Source: Paeniglutamicibacter terrestris (lineage in GTDB: Bacteria > Actinomycetota > Actinomycetes > Actinomycetales > Micrococcaceae). Taken from it: a DNA stretch of 64,000 nucleotides. Below the pieces are notes generated by a model. That model saw nothing but the letters and a program-made list of their open reading frames with translations, was not told where the DNA came from and did no database searches. This document shows positions 48,104 to 57,193 of the stretch, piece after piece. The translations under genes were made by a program, and so were the position numbers. Within the stretch, counting starts at the first letter, position 1. The number at the start of each line of letters is the position of its first letter. The DNA lies in NCBI RefSeq assembly GCF_012271785.1, contig NZ_JAAWVT010000005.1, positions 227,118-291,117 of the forward strand. The letters run 5' to 3'.

Positions 48104-48999
48104 CCCTCCCGGAGCGCACACTCCGGCCACCGGCAGACGTCTTGATCAACGAGGCGCTGGTGCGGGACTTGCTACGCGCCCAATTCCCGCAGTTGGCCGG
48201 TTTGGCGCTGGAGTTCGCCGACAATGGCTGGGACAACGTGAGCTACCGGTTGGGCAGCGATCTTGCGGTTCGCCTGCCGCGCCGGGAGTCCGCACATGCG
48301 TTGCTGCTTAACGAGGTGCGCTGGCTGCCTTTCCTCGCACCCAGGTTGCCTCTGCCGATCCCTGCGGCGCGGCACCGGGGGAAACCGGGGGAGGGCTATC
48401 CGTACCACTGGGCGGTGGTGCCCTGGCTGCCGGGGAACAGCGCTGCCACGGTGTCGGCGGAAGTCCGGGACGGCTATTGCGCATCGCTTGCCGCATTCTT
48501 CGGGGCACTGCATGTTCCAGCCCCGGCGGATGCACCACGGAACCCGGTGCGCGGGGTGCCGCTGAAAAACCGGGACGATGCAGTTCGCGGCCGGATTCAG
48601 GGAATGCAAGAACCCGAACGCAGCAGGTTGCTGAGCATCTGGGATCGCGGACTGGCCGCGGTGGAACACACCGGGCCGCGGTTGTGGCTCCATGGGGATC
48701 CGCACCCGCACAACGTCCTGGCCAGCGGCGGAGCGCTGAGCGCGGTGATTGATTTTGGCGATATGACCGCCGGGGACCCGGCCAGTGATCTGGCCGTGGC
48801 CTGGCTGCACTTCACCTCCCGGGGACGGGCGGAATTTATGGAGCGGCTGGCCGGAGACGCGCTGTATTCGCCCGGAATCTGGGTGCGGGCCCGGGCATGG
48901 GCGGTGAACTATGCGGTGCTGATGTCGGGGTTGCCGCCCGATGATGCCCTGCACACCGTCGGGGTGCACGGCATCGAGCAACTACTCGCCGAGGACTAG
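48100..48999 (+). CDS. Aminoglycoside phosphotransferase (APH) family protein
   Basis: 299 residues with a protein-kinase-like fold. The N-lobe has NVSYRLGSDLAVRLPRRES; the catalytic Brenner loop is LWLHGDPHPHNVLASGG, with Asp and Asn; the metal-binding stretch is VIDFGDMTAGDPASDLAVAW. It phosphorylates a small molecule, which may be an antibiotic, but many chromosomal members act on sugars or metabolites. The overlap with the VOC gene and the ArsR promoter suggest co-induction. Confidence 0.88.
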   Translation: MTLPERTLRPPADVLINEALVRDLLRAQFPQLAGLALEFADNGWDNVSYRLGSDLAVRLPRRESAHALLLNEVRWLPFLAPRLPLPIPAARHRGKPGEGYPYHWAVVPWLPGNSAATVSAEVRDGYCASLAAFFGALHVPAPADAPRNPVRGVPLKNRDDAVRGRIQGMQEPERSRLLSIWDRGLAAVEHTGPRLWLHGDPHPHNVLASGGALSAVIDFGDMTAGDPASDLAVAWLHFTSRGRAEFMERLAGDALYSPGIWVRARAWAVNYAVLMSGLPPDDALHTVGVHGIEQLLAED

Positions 49000-49014
49000 A
49001 GCGGACCGAACGAG

Positions 49015-49977
49015 GTGGTGCCCGCCGGGTCGACCGTGCGTGAGAGTTCTTCTACCTCGGAGCGGATCGTCGTATTGGTCTCGAACAGGCGGCGAAGATC
49101 GTATGCCGGGGAGACCCTGGGCGTGATCGGGGAATCCGGCTGCGGCAAGTCCACGCTCGCCCGAGTGCTGGCGGGCTTGGAGAAGCCGACCGAGGGGCAG
49201 GTGTTTTTCCGTGGGCAGGACATCAACGGACTCAAGGGCGATGAACGGCGCGAAATGCGCCGAAACATCCAGTTGATTTTCCAGGACCCCTACTCCTCGC
49301 TGAACCCGCGGATGACCGTGGAACAACTGGTCGGCGAACCCTACGAGATCCACCCGGAGGTGGCCCCGAAGGCCGGACGTCGGGCCAAGATTCGGGAGCT
49401 GCTGGAACTGGTCGGGCTGAATCCGAACCATGCCGATCGCTACCCGCACAACTTCTCCGGTGGGCAGCAGCAACGCATCGGCATCGCCCGCGGCATTGCC
49501 CTGAATCCGAAGATGCTCATCTGCGACGAGCCCGTCTCGGCTCTGGATGTCTCGGTGCGAGCCCAGGTGGTGAATCTGCTTGATGACCTGCAAAAGGAAC
49601 TGGGGCTGAGCTACCTGTTCATCGCCCACGATCTGCAGATCGTTCGGCATATCGCCGACCGGGTGGCCACCATGTACCTGGGCCGGGTGGTCGAGCTGGG
49701 CGGTTATGGCGATATCTACGATCGCACGGCGCAGCCCTACACCCAAGCCCTGCTGTCGGCCGCGCCCGAGCTGCGCCGCAACGACGGCACCGACCGCGAA
49801 CGGATCGTGCTGCAGGGAGACCCTCCCTCGCCCATCGACCCGCCGACGGGCTGCAGGTTCCACAACCGTTGCCCCATGGCCCAACAGATCTGCGCGAAGA
49901 AGGAACCGGAGCTGATCCGGATCAGCGACACCCATGTGTCGCGGTGCCACTTCGCACTGGAGATCTCCGCCGGTTAA
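49015..49977 (+). CDS. Orphan oligopeptide/dipeptide ABC transporter ATPase (DppF/OppF-like), 5' end damaged
   Basis: 320 codons from GTG 49015, without a convincing ribosome site. Family similarity starts abruptly near residue 33 (GETLGVIGESGCGKST, Walker A). It continues complete through QLIFQDPYSSLNPRMTV (Q-loop), NFSGGQQQRIGIARGIALNP (signature), MLICDEPVSALDVS (Walker B), IAHDLQIVRHIADRV (H-loop) and the peptide-transporter C-terminal Cys motif (CRFHNRCPMA). The N-terminal strands that normally precede Walker A (LEVRDL...AVDGVSF pattern) are replaced by an unrelated Ser/Arg-rich stretch. No permease, binding protein or second ATPase is nearby. Probably a deletion remnant. Confidence 0.7.
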   Translation: MVPAGSTVRESSSTSERIVVLVSNRRRRSYAGETLGVIGESGCGKSTLARVLAGLEKPTEGQVFFRGQDINGLKGDERREMRRNIQLIFQDPYSSLNPRMTVEQLVGEPYEIHPEVAPKAGRRAKIRELLELVGLNPNHADRYPHNFSGGQQQRIGIARGIALNPKMLICDEPVSALDVSVRAQVVNLLDDLQKELGLSYLFIAHDLQIVRHIADRVATMYLGRVVELGGYGDIYDRTAQPYTQALLSAAPELRRNDGTDRERIVLQGDPPSPIDPPTGCRFHNRCPMAQQICAKKEPELIRISDTHVSRCHFALEISAG

Positions 49978-50109
49978 CACACCTGCCCACCGGATCTCCC
50001 GCGCCTCCCAACGCCGAAGAACCCGCACCCCCATCTATCTGCGATCGTACGTCCACCCGGACGTGGCGCCGCGGATGCCCCAATGAATGCGTCATTAAGG
50101 AGTAATTTC

Positions 50110-51288
50110 GTGGATCTCAAAGTAGGTGTCGTCGGCTTCGGCCTGCGCTCCGGTTTGTACAAGCACGCCCACCGTCCAGCTCAGGGCTCGGTGGTGGCCA
50201 TGGTGTGTGACACCTCCGAACGCGGCCGTGCGGACGCCGCCGCCAAGTTGCCCGAGGCCGTGATCACCGCCGACCTCGACGAGCTGCTAAACGCGGGACT
50301 GGACGCGGTGCTGGTACTGACCCCCGATAACCAGCACGCGCTGGTGGCCAAGCGCACCCTTGAGGCCGGCATCGCCACGTTCTGCGAAAAACCGTTGGAT
50401 GTCACCCTGGATGCCGTGGACGAGTTGCTGGAGACGGCCTTCAGCTCCGGAACCAGGCTCTACGTCGGACAGAATATGCGCCACATGCCAGTGATCCGCC
50501 AGATGCGCGAGATCATCGAATCCGGCGCCATCGGGACCGTCAAGGCGGTGTGGTGCCGACACTTTGTGGGCAACGGAGGGGACTACTACTTTAAGGACTG
50601 GCACGCGGAGCGCAAGAACACCACCAGCCTGCTGCTGCAAAAAGGTGCCCACGACATCGACGTGATTCACTGGCTGGCAGGTGGCTACACCGAGTCGGTC
50701 GCAGCGCTCGGAGACCTGGCGGTCTACGGCGCTGTCGAATCGCGCCGGGACAACACCGATCGGCGCATGGGGGACTGGTTCTCGCTGGAGAACTGGCCCC
50801 CGGCGGCGCAGCAGGATCTGAACCCGATCATCGACGTGGAAGACATTTCCATGATGCAGATGAAACTGGACAACGGTGTGTTGGCCTCCTACCAGCAGTG
50901 CCACTTCACCCCCGACTACTGGAGAAACTACACCGTCATCGGCACCGCCGGACGACTGGAGAACTTCGGTGACGACGCGGGCAACATCATCAAGGTGTGG
51001 AACACCCGCAGCCAGGACGGTTATGTTGATGCCGACATCGAGGTGGAGATCGAGGCGGTTGACGGTGGGCACGGTGGTGCCGATCCGCGCCTGATCGCCG
51101 AATTCTTGCGCTTCGTCAAGGAAGGCGGGCCGACGGATACCTCACCGGTGGCGGCCCGGGCGGCCGTTGCGGCTGGCGTGTTGGCCACCGAATCCCTGCG
51201 CACCGACGGTTCGGCCAGGTCCGTCCCGCCGCTCAGGGCGGAATTGTTGGCCTACTTCGCGGCTAACCAGGAGCGGGTGAACGCCTAG
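50110..51288 (+). CDS. Gfo/Idh/MocA family NAD(P)-dependent oxidoreductase
   Basis: 392 residues from GTG 50110, fixed by AAGGAG at 50097-50102; ATG 50083 lies upstream of that site. The N-terminal Rossmann fold has VGVVGFGLRSGLYKHA, then LVLTPDNQHA and FCEKPLDVTLDAVDELLE (catalytic Lys in EKP). The C-terminal dimer domain contains GAHDIDVIHWLAGG, where Asp/His complete the active site. It likely oxidises a sugar or inositol derivative. The transporter remnant upstream suggests it once served uptake and catabolism of an imported substrate. Confidence 0.88.
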   Translation: MDLKVGVVGFGLRSGLYKHAHRPAQGSVVAMVCDTSERGRADAAAKLPEAVITADLDELLNAGLDAVLVLTPDNQHALVAKRTLEAGIATFCEKPLDVTLDAVDELLETAFSSGTRLYVGQNMRHMPVIRQMREIIESGAIGTVKAVWCRHFVGNGGDYYFKDWHAERKNTTSLLLQKGAHDIDVIHWLAGGYTESVAALGDLAVYGAVESRRDNTDRRMGDWFSLENWPPAAQQDLNPIIDVEDISMMQMKLDNGVLASYQQCHFTPDYWRNYTVIGTAGRLENFGDDAGNIIKVWNTRSQDGYVDADIEVEIEAVDGGHGGADPRLIAEFLRFVKEGGPTDTSPVAARAAVAAGVLATESLRTDGSARSVPPLRAELLAYFAANQERVNA

Positions 51289-51349
51289 TTGGGCCACAGT
51301 TCGCGCCGTGCCGGGGGACAAGGGGCGCCTAAGACCTCAGGGCGGAGCA

Positions 51350-52258
51350 TCATTTTTCGCTGAGCTCGGCCATGGCCTGGGTGATGGCGGTGAGAACTAG
51401 CTGCACGCTGCGGCGGTGCATGGACTCGGGTCGCGCCAACAAATCGATGCGCCGCCGGTTGGCGATGCCTTCCAGCGGCCGAAGGACGACGGAGCTCCCG
51501 AGAGTGGATCCCGCGGTGTAGCGCGGAATGATGCCCAGCACGTCCCCGGCGGCGACGAGTGCCGCAACCGTTGCGTAGTCGTTGATGCGGTGGATGATCA
51601 GTGGTGCCGCACCCGTTACGGCGCTGATGGCGGTGAGCACATCGGCGGGGGAGTAACCCTCGCGGCTGATCACCCAGCGCTCGCCGGCCAGATCCGCGGG
51701 GAGCAGGGTGTTTTTGGCAGCAAGCCGGTGTCCGGCCGGCAGCGCGATGTCCAACGGTTCGTGGGCGAGCGCGGAAACCACCACCTTGTTCTCGGGCCAC
51801 GGAGGGGAGTGATCCATGCGGTGGGCCAGCACCAGGTCGTAGCGGGCCGTTAACGCGGGGAAATCCTGTTGGGCGACGTCCTCGTCGAAGAACTGCGGCA
51901 CCGGTGCACCGTGGGCGTCCAATTTGGCCAGTAGGGGACCGAAGAGGGCCTGGCCCACGGAGTGGAATCCGGCGACGGATACCGGGGCGGCCGGGCTTTC
52001 CTGAAACTCGCCGATCGCCGCGCGTGCTGCGGCCAGCGACGAGATGACCGAGGCGCCGGCAGCTGCCAGCACCTCACCTGCCTCGGTGAGGACCAGATTC
52101 CGGCCTTCCTTGCGCGTCAGTGGCACCGCAATGTTGCGTTGGAGCAAGGCCAATTGCTGGGATACCGCCGATGGTGTGACGTAGAGGGCGCTGGCGACGG
52201 CCTTGACCGAGCCAAGATCGCCCAGTTCGCGCAGGATCTGTAACTGATGGACTTCCAT
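51350..52258 (-). CDS. LysR family transcriptional regulator
   Basis: 302 residues. The N-terminal HTH is HQLQILRELGDLGSVKAVAS, then YVTPSAVSQQLALLQRNI and PLTRKEGRNLVLTEAGEVL. The rest is the effector domain with VSVAGFHSVGQALF. It is divergent from the tdh-kbl operon, with 133 bp between start codons, so it probably senses an amino acid and controls that operon and itself. TAGTAT, 7 bp upstream of the ATG, suggests a leaderless message. Confidence 0.9.
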   Translation of the reverse strand: MEVHQLQILRELGDLGSVKAVASALYVTPSAVSQQLALLQRNIAVPLTRKEGRNLVLTEAGEVLAAAGASVISSLAAARAAIGEFQESPAAPVSVAGFHSVGQALFGPLLAKLDAHGAPVPQFFDEDVAQQDFPALTARYDLVLAHRMDHSPPWPENKVVVSALAHEPLDIALPAGHRLAAKNTLLPADLAGERWVISREGYSPADVLTAISAVTGAAPLIIHRINDYATVAALVAAGDVLGIIPRYTAGSTLGSSVVLRPLEGIANRRRIDLLARPESMHRRSVQLVLTAITQAMAELSEK

Positions 52259-52259
52259 G

Positions 52260-52271
52260 TAGTAAATACTA
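52260..52271. promoter_or_regulatory. 12-bp dyad at the lysR start
   Basis: TAGTA-AA-TACTA, immediately upstream of the LysR start codon, overlaps a -10-like TAGTAT on the minus strand. It may be an autoregulatory site or simply the promoter. Confidence 0.35.
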
Positions 52272-52391
52272 AATCGTTGATTGAGAAACCTGCGTATCTT
52301 CTAAGGTATCGCGGGCGTGCACTTGATGTCAGACTGGATTCGCATTGACCATGAACGCGCAGCACGCGCCGCAAGTGAGGAACCCCCACCG

Positions 52392-53438
52392 ATGAAGGCA
52401 CTGTACAAATCCGGACCACACGCCGGATTCGAACTTGTTGACCGTCCCGAACCCATCGCCGGCTTCCACGACGTGAAAATCCGCGTGATGACCGCCGGGA
52501 TTTGCGGCACCGACCTGCACATCCAGGCCTATGACGACGCGGCCAAGGCCATGATCAAGGCACCGATGATTCCGGGGCACGAGTTCTACGGCGAGGTCGT
52601 CGAGATCGGCGAAAACGTCTCCACCGTGAAGGTCGGTGATCGCGTGTCCGGCGAGGGCCATGTGGTTTGTGGCATGTGCCGAAACTGCCGTGCCGGACGC
52701 CGCCAGATGTGCATCAACACCGTCTCGGTGGGTGTTCAGCGTGATGGCGCGTTTGCCGAATACGTGGTGATCCCCGAGGCCAACGTCTGGGTCCACCACG
52801 ATGGATCCATCACCCCGGAACTTGGCGCGATCTTTGATCCCTTCGGCAATGCGGTACACACCGCGCTGTCCTTCCCGCTGGTCGGCGAGGACGTGCTGAT
52901 CACCGGTGCTGGCCCCATCGGGCTGATGGCTGTGGCCGTCGCCCGCCATGCCGGTGCGCGCAAGATCGCCATCACCGATGTCTCCCAGCAGCGCCTAGAA
53001 CTGGCTCGCGGCATGGGCGCGGACATCGCCATCGACGTGGCCAAGACCCGCATCAAGGATGCCCAGCGCGAATTGGGCATGCGTGAGGGCTTTGACTTCG
53101 GCATGGAAATGTCCGGACACCCCACGGCCCTGCCGGAGATGATCGAGAACATGAACCACGGCGGGCACATCTCGATGCTGGGACTGCCCTCCAGCGCCAT
53201 CAACATCGACTGGGGCAAGGTCGTCACCCACATGCTCACCCTCAAGGGCATCTACGGCCGCGAGATGTTCGAGACCTGGTACGCCATGAGTGCCATGCTC
53301 ACCTCCAACCCGGTGCTGCGCGAACGCATCTCCTCCGTGGTCACCGACTACCTGCCCGCCACGCAATGGGAAAAGGGCTTCGACGCCGCCCGCTCCGGCC
53401 ACGGCGGCAAGGTCGTCCTGGACTGGACCGTCTTCTAA
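52392..53438 (+). CDS. tdh: L-threonine 3-dehydrogenase
   Basis: 348 residues from ATG 52392 behind GAGGAA; the upstream part of the frame has no site. Zinc alcohol-dehydrogenase fold: catalytic zinc motifs CGTDLH and [12 protein letters not shown], the four-Cys structural zinc loop [15 protein letters not shown], and cofactor motif [10 protein letters not shown]. The segment [20 protein letters not shown] is characteristic of threonine dehydrogenases. It oxidises L-threonine with NAD+ to 2-amino-3-ketobutyrate, which is then cleaved by the Kbl encoded 70 bp downstream. It is controlled with kbl, probably by the divergent LysR. Confidence 0.93.
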   Translation: MKALYKSGPHAGFELVDRPEPIAGFHDVKIRVMTAGICGTDLHIQAYDDAAKAMIKAPMIPGHEFYGEVVEIGENVSTVKVGDRVSGEGHVVCGMCRNCRAGRRQMCINTVSVGVQRDGAFAEYVVIPEANVWVHHDGSITPELGAIFDPFGNAVHTALSFPLVGEDVLITGAGPIGLMAVAVARHAGARKIAITDVSQQRLELARGMGADIAIDVAKTRIKDAQRELGMREGFDFGMEMSGHPTALPEMIENMNHGGHISMLGLPSSAINIDWGKVVTHMLTLKGIYGREMFETWYAMSAMLTSNPVLRERISSVVTDYLPATQWEKGFDAARSGHGGKVVLDWTVF

Positions 53439-53508
53439 ACCACCGACGCATCCGGCCACCACCGGCACACACGAAGATTCGAAATACTCCCGAGGGGAAC
53501 CTACACAG

Positions 53509-54708
53509 ATGTATACCTTGATGAAAGACGAACTGGCCGCAGAATTGGTGCAATTGCGCACCGACGGATTGTTCAAGTCCGAACGCCACATCGATTCGGC
53601 CCAGTCGGCCCATATCTCCGCGGGTGAGCTCGGCTCCGAGGCCAAACAGGTCCTGAATTTCTGCGCCAACAACTACCTGGGGCTGGCCGATGACGAGCGC
53701 ATCATCAACGCCGCCAAGGGCGCGCTGGAAACGCGCGGCTTTGGCATGGCCTCGGTCCGCTTCATCTGCGGCACCCAAGATCTGCACCTGGAACTGGAAT
53801 CTGCCGTCTCCGCGTTCTTGGGCACCGAAGACACGATTCTGTTCTCCAGCTGCTTCGATGCCAATGGCGGTGTCTTCGAATCGCTCTTCGGTGCACAGGA
53901 CGCCATCATTTCCGATGCCCTGAACCACGCCTCGATCATCGACGGCATCCGCTTGTCCAAGGCCGCACGCTTCCGCTACAAGAACCAGGACATGGCCGAC
54001 CTGGAGATCCAGCTGCAGGCCGCCGCCGCGCTGAACGACGGGGCGGGTGCCCGGCGCACCATCATCGTCACCGATGGCATCTTCTCGATGGACGGCTACC
54101 TGGCACCGTTGGCGGCCATCTGCGATCTGGCGGACAAGTACAACGCGCTGGTCATGGTCGATGACTCCCACGCCGTGGGCTTCATGGGGGCCACCGGTGC
54201 AGGTACCCCCGAACACGCTGGCGTCTCGGATCGGGTAGACATCTACACCGGAACGTTCGGCAAGGCGCTGGGCGGGGCATCGGGCGGATACGTCTCGGGC
54301 CGCGGAGAGATCGTGGCCATGCTGCGGCAGAAGGCGCGCCCCTACCTCTTCTCCAACTCGATGCCTCCGGCCATCGTTGCAGCGACACTCAAGGCACTGG
54401 AACTGGTGGAGGGCTCCGGAGAGCTGCGCGAAAAGCTTTTTGCCAATGCTGCGCTCTTCCGCACGCGCATGACCGAGGAAGGCTTTGACCTGCTCGAGGG
54501 CGAGCACGCCATCATCCCGGTGATGTTTGGGGATGCGGTGAAGGCCGCCGAGGTGGCGTCCAAGATGCTGGAGCACGGTGTCTTTGTCACCGCGTTCAGC
54601 TTCCCGGTGGTACCCAAGGGAGCGGCGCGTATTCGTGTGCAGCTCTCGGCCGCCCACTCGGCCGAAGATATTGAAGCCTGTGTGCAGGCGTTTATCGCCA
54701 GCCGCTAA
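53509..54708 (+). CDS. kbl: Glycine C-acetyltransferase (2-amino-3-ketobutyrate CoA ligase)
   Basis: 399 residues from ATG 53509 behind GAGGGGA; the longer frame overlaps tdh. Alpha-oxoamine synthase fold: [43 protein letters not shown] (PLP ring contact) and [15 protein letters not shown] with the PLP-binding Lys. It cleaves 2-amino-3-ketobutyrate with CoA to glycine and acetyl-CoA, completing threonine breakdown with Tdh. A perfect hairpin ends the operon. Confidence 0.95.
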   Translation: MYTLMKDELAAELVQLRTDGLFKSERHIDSAQSAHISAGELGSEAKQVLNFCANNYLGLADDERIINAAKGALETRGFGMASVRFICGTQDLHLELESAVSAFLGTEDTILFSSCFDANGGVFESLFGAQDAIISDALNHASIIDGIRLSKAARFRYKNQDMADLEIQLQAAAALNDGAGARRTIIVTDGIFSMDGYLAPLAAICDLADKYNALVMVDDSHAVGFMGATGAGTPEHAGVSDRVDIYTGTFGKALGGASGGYVSGRGEIVAMLRQKARPYLFSNSMPPAIVAATLKALELVEGSGELREKLFANAALFRTRMTEEGFDLLEGEHAIIPVMFGDAVKAAEVASKMLEHGVFVTAFSFPVVPKGAARIRVQLSAAHSAEDIEACVQAFIASR

Positions 54709-54716
54709 GAACAAAG

Positions 54717-54765
54717 CCAAGGATCGCCGGCACTCCCTGCTTGAGGGAGTGCCGGCGATCCTTGG
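54717..54765. terminator. Perfect 21-bp hairpin terminator after kbl
   Basis: 54717-54737 pairs perfectly with 54745-54765 around a 7-nt loop, 8 bp past the kbl stop. It also lies after the convergent small gene at 54807. GC-rich, with no U-tract. Confidence 0.85.
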
Positions 54766-54806
54766 GTTAAGCAGGCGCATTCGAACCGCGAACCTTAAGT
54801 GATTGC

Positions 54807-54926
54807 CTAGCCCTTACCGAGCGTCGATCCTGCCTGGGACTTGGCAGGCTTGCTCGAAGAATACGAGGCTAGTTTGGATCCGGCCTTGGAAAGCTCGGCT
54901 TTTGACGGCTTAGTCGATTTACCCAT
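54807..54926 (-). CDS. Small Lys/Ser-rich conserved-looking protein (39 aa)
   Basis: ATG 54926 to TAG 54807, preceded on the minus strand by an AGAGG site about 9 bp away. The product begins MGKSTKPSKAELSKAGSKLA, contains a Ser run and ends SQAGSTLGKG. It is very basic and lacks hydrophobic core residues. The KAELSKAG...SQAG-x-LGKG layout resembles a group of tiny bacterial proteins of unknown function. It could bind nucleic acid or be a stress peptide; this is inference. It lies convergent to kbl, with the shared perfect hairpin between them. Confidence 0.5.
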   Translation of the reverse strand: MGKSTKPSKAELSKAGSKLASYSSSKPAKSQAGSTLGKG

Positions 54927-55299
54927 GTTTTACCGCCTCTGCGGGGTTTCCTGCCATTGGTGCAGATATGGCACACCCCACGGGGTAGCGCAGACGCCTT
55001 GAAGTTGAGCAATGAGACCGTTGGCTGTTCATGGACATTCGGTGGCGCCTCGGTATCGTTTTGATGGTCCGATCGGGGTGTTCTCATTCCGAGAACTGGG
55101 ACACGAGCCCCTTCATCTGGTGGCTGCAATGTGCGTTTTTGGAACGGTGCGTGGAGAACATCGTGAATGGGAATTGGAAACCAATCACAACACGGTCAGA
55201 AGGACTTGGAATGCAAGCGGTGCCTGCATTCCAAGTCCTTTGAGAAGACGCCTCTTAAACGATGACCGGGCTTCTTCATAACTACTCAGAGGGGTAACG
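54927..55299. other. Intergenic region with one perfect hairpin
   Basis: About 370 bp, less GC-rich than average. It contains a 16-bp perfect hairpin (55200-55215 with 55225-55240, loop 9 nt), a likely terminator for the small minus-strand gene ending at 55300. A 90-codon plus frame (55012-55281) runs through that hairpin and has no ribosome site, so it is not called. The start region of the 39-aa gene at 54926 also lies here. Confidence 0.5.
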
Positions 55300-55419
55300 C
55301 TAAACCGCCGAAACGATCCATATCACCAAGGCAATGGCCACCAGAACGCCCACGATTGTCCATACAAGATTGCTTCCGCGCATCGACTTATTTCCGTTCT
55401 CTTCGTTGTTACTTCTCAC
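55300..55419 (-). CDS. Small single-helix membrane protein (up to 39 aa)
   Basis: From GTG 55419 (39 residues) or ATG 55383 (27 residues) to TAG 55300. A hydrophilic N-terminus rich in Asn/Glu is followed by one membrane helix (LVWTIVGVLVAIALVIWIVS) and two to three terminal residues. On the minus strand TATAGT lies about 28 bp upstream of the GTG and could be a -10. The hairpin at 55200-55240 would terminate the message. Helix and terminator support a real gene, but the start and expression are uncertain. Confidence 0.4.
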   Translation of the reverse strand: MRSNNEENGNKSMRGSNLVWTIVGVLVAIALVIWIVSAV

Positions 55420-55476
55420 TACGGTTGCAGGAGAAGGCCTTCACTATAGCGGTACCTGCGGTACCAGGACCACAAT

Positions 55477-56847
55477 TCAGAGCAGTTTTACCAGTCTGGA
55501 AATTCCCGCCGGAGTACGGGCTTTGAGTCGAGAGAGCGAGTCCTCTAACGCCGCCGATCTGCCCTCCGGTGGCGGCACCCGAGCAGGGTTCAGCGCAACA
55601 GTGTCTGCCCACGCCTTGATGTCCGGCTCTGACCCGAAGGAGATTGCTGCGCGCGTGCCCAGAACTTGCATCTTTGCCCACGTCCCCAACGAGTTGGGGT
55701 ACGGCGTTGACGGGCAGAGTCGGTTCTTTTCGGCGTCGTGATCGCGCGTCGCTTCCACATACCCGGCCAGCGCCGCAGCAAAGCACGGGAACCCGGCCCT
55801 GATTGGCTGCAACGTGATCACCGACGGTGCCCAGATGGGGATCGTCGGAGGGTAGCGCAGCCCCGAAGCAGCGCAGTGCACGACCAGCGCGTCCTGGGAT
55901 ATCTGGAGAGACCCTTCGTCCAAGATGATGCGACCGCGCTCGATCAACCTGACATGCCCCAGCCGTACCACATGCTCTATTGAACGCAGCTTTTCGAGCT
56001 CCCAGCGGGCGAGGGTCGGTGTCTTCGCCATCGTGGGCGTTACCGAGGTGTCGATTCGAATCATGACGCCAGCATCCTCAAGCCTGAGGAAAAGATGCTC
56101 CAACGATGTTGCCCCTGCCGCAGCCTCCATGGTGTCGGCAGCCATGCCGAGGAACACCTCCGGATCCGGTTGGACCACTGCGCGGTTGAGCATCCATGGA
56201 TCGCGCGGGCGAACCCAGCAAATCGCGGATTCATCTACGCCATGAGCCAGTAACCAGATGCAGGCATCGGTTGCTGTTTTGCCCGATCCGACGATGACAT
56301 ATTGGCTCGGCGCATCCATGGTGCGGGCGAGGTTATTGACCGGAATCATCCGGACGTCGGCCGCGAGTCCGAATCGTGGTGGTGTCACCGCAGGAATATC
56401 GGGAGCGAGGTAGCGTGCATCAACAATTTTGCACTTGGATGGCACCTCCGTTATTCGGCCGGAGATATGCGAAACAACGCTTCGATCGGCAACGTATTCG
56501 CAGTTGTTGTAGAACTCGACGCGGCCCGAGCTCGCCATCCGATCGTTGAAGATGTGGGCATAGTAGGCACAAATCTCCGACACATCGGCCCGATCATGCA
56601 GACCAGCCTCGGGCCCGAACTGCTGCACCCGACCATCACCGAGCTGTGTTGATGCCACCCCGTAAAAAGCTGATGCCTGATGCAGACGGGCAAATGGATA
56701 GGCATCCAGCCAGTGCCCACCAGGGGCATGGCGCCGGTCGACCAATGCGACGCGCACATCGGCGTGATCAATCAGCGCGTCGGCGAACGCCATACCCATG
56801 GCACCAGCCCCAACCACGAGGTAGTCGGCCTGCACAAAGTGCGTCAT
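55477..56847 (-). CDS. FAD/NAD(P)-dependent oxidoreductase, monooxygenase-like
   Basis: 456 residues. FAD-binding Rossmann motif GAGAMGMAFADALI sits at the N-terminus, with VDRRHAPGGHWLDAYPFARL typical of flavin monooxygenase-like proteins. A second nucleotide motif, VIVGSGKTATDACIWLL, lies near residue 180. The substrate is not recognisable. No ribosome site before ATG 56847, so the message may be leaderless or the start may differ. The 57 bp between this gene and the small membrane-protein gene contain its 3' end and a GGTACC dyad near 55451-55465. It lies 1.9 kb from a putative biosynthetic operon on the other strand and may or may not be linked. Confidence 0.75.
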   Translation of the reverse strand: MTHFVQADYLVVGAGAMGMAFADALIDHADVRVALVDRRHAPGGHWLDAYPFARLHQASAFYGVASTQLGDGRVQQFGPEAGLHDRADVSEICAYYAHIFNDRMASSGRVEFYNNCEYVADRSVVSHISGRITEVPSKCKIVDARYLAPDIPAVTPPRFGLAADVRMIPVNNLARTMDAPSQYVIVGSGKTATDACIWLLAHGVDESAICWVRPRDPWMLNRAVVQPDPEVFLGMAADTMEAAAGATSLEHLFLRLEDAGVMIRIDTSVTPTMAKTPTLARWELEKLRSIEHVVRLGHVRLIERGRIILDEGSLQISQDALVVHCAASGLRYPPTIPIWAPSVITLQPIRAGFPCFAAALAGYVEATRDHDAEKNRLCPSTPYPNSLGTWAKMQVLGTRAAISFGSEPDIKAWADTVALNPARVPPPEGRSAALEDSLSRLKARTPAGISRLVKLL

Positions 56848-57193
56848 GAACTAATTGAAACACCGCAACACCGAAGTATCCATGGGTCCGAAAGTAAACC
56901 CAGATGTCCTATTTTCGCGTTCCGGCAAGCTCGTCTTGCACCTGAGGATGAATAGCCAAAATGACGGGACAAGCCGCTCACCATTGAGCTCCTTGCCGGC
57001 CCTAATCGTTCCTAGATCAACGCGTTTGAGCGCACCTCACGATTTTGCTATTCAATGAACTGCCGTAATACGGGACACCAAAGAGCGCGGCTGCCTCAAC
57101 TCGCGCGCACTGGCTATAGGCTGTGCAGAGAACTCGCGCCGGTGGCCCAAAAAATGAATCGTCGCGCGCAAAATGACGAACATTGGAGAGCGC
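56848..57193. other. Divergent intergenic region
   Basis: 346 bp with lower GC than the flanks, separating the FAD oxidoreductase from the DUF202 pair. A weak promoter for the pair may be TTTGCT (57044-57049) and TAATAC (57066-57071), 16 bp apart. No gene or structured element seen. Confidence 0.4.

Noticed and set aside
53341..54780. 479-codon minus-strand frame opposite kbl
   Set aside because: Shadow of kbl; no ribosome site or domain.
55012..55281. 90-codon plus frame
   Set aside because: Runs through a perfect hairpin terminator and lacks a start signal.
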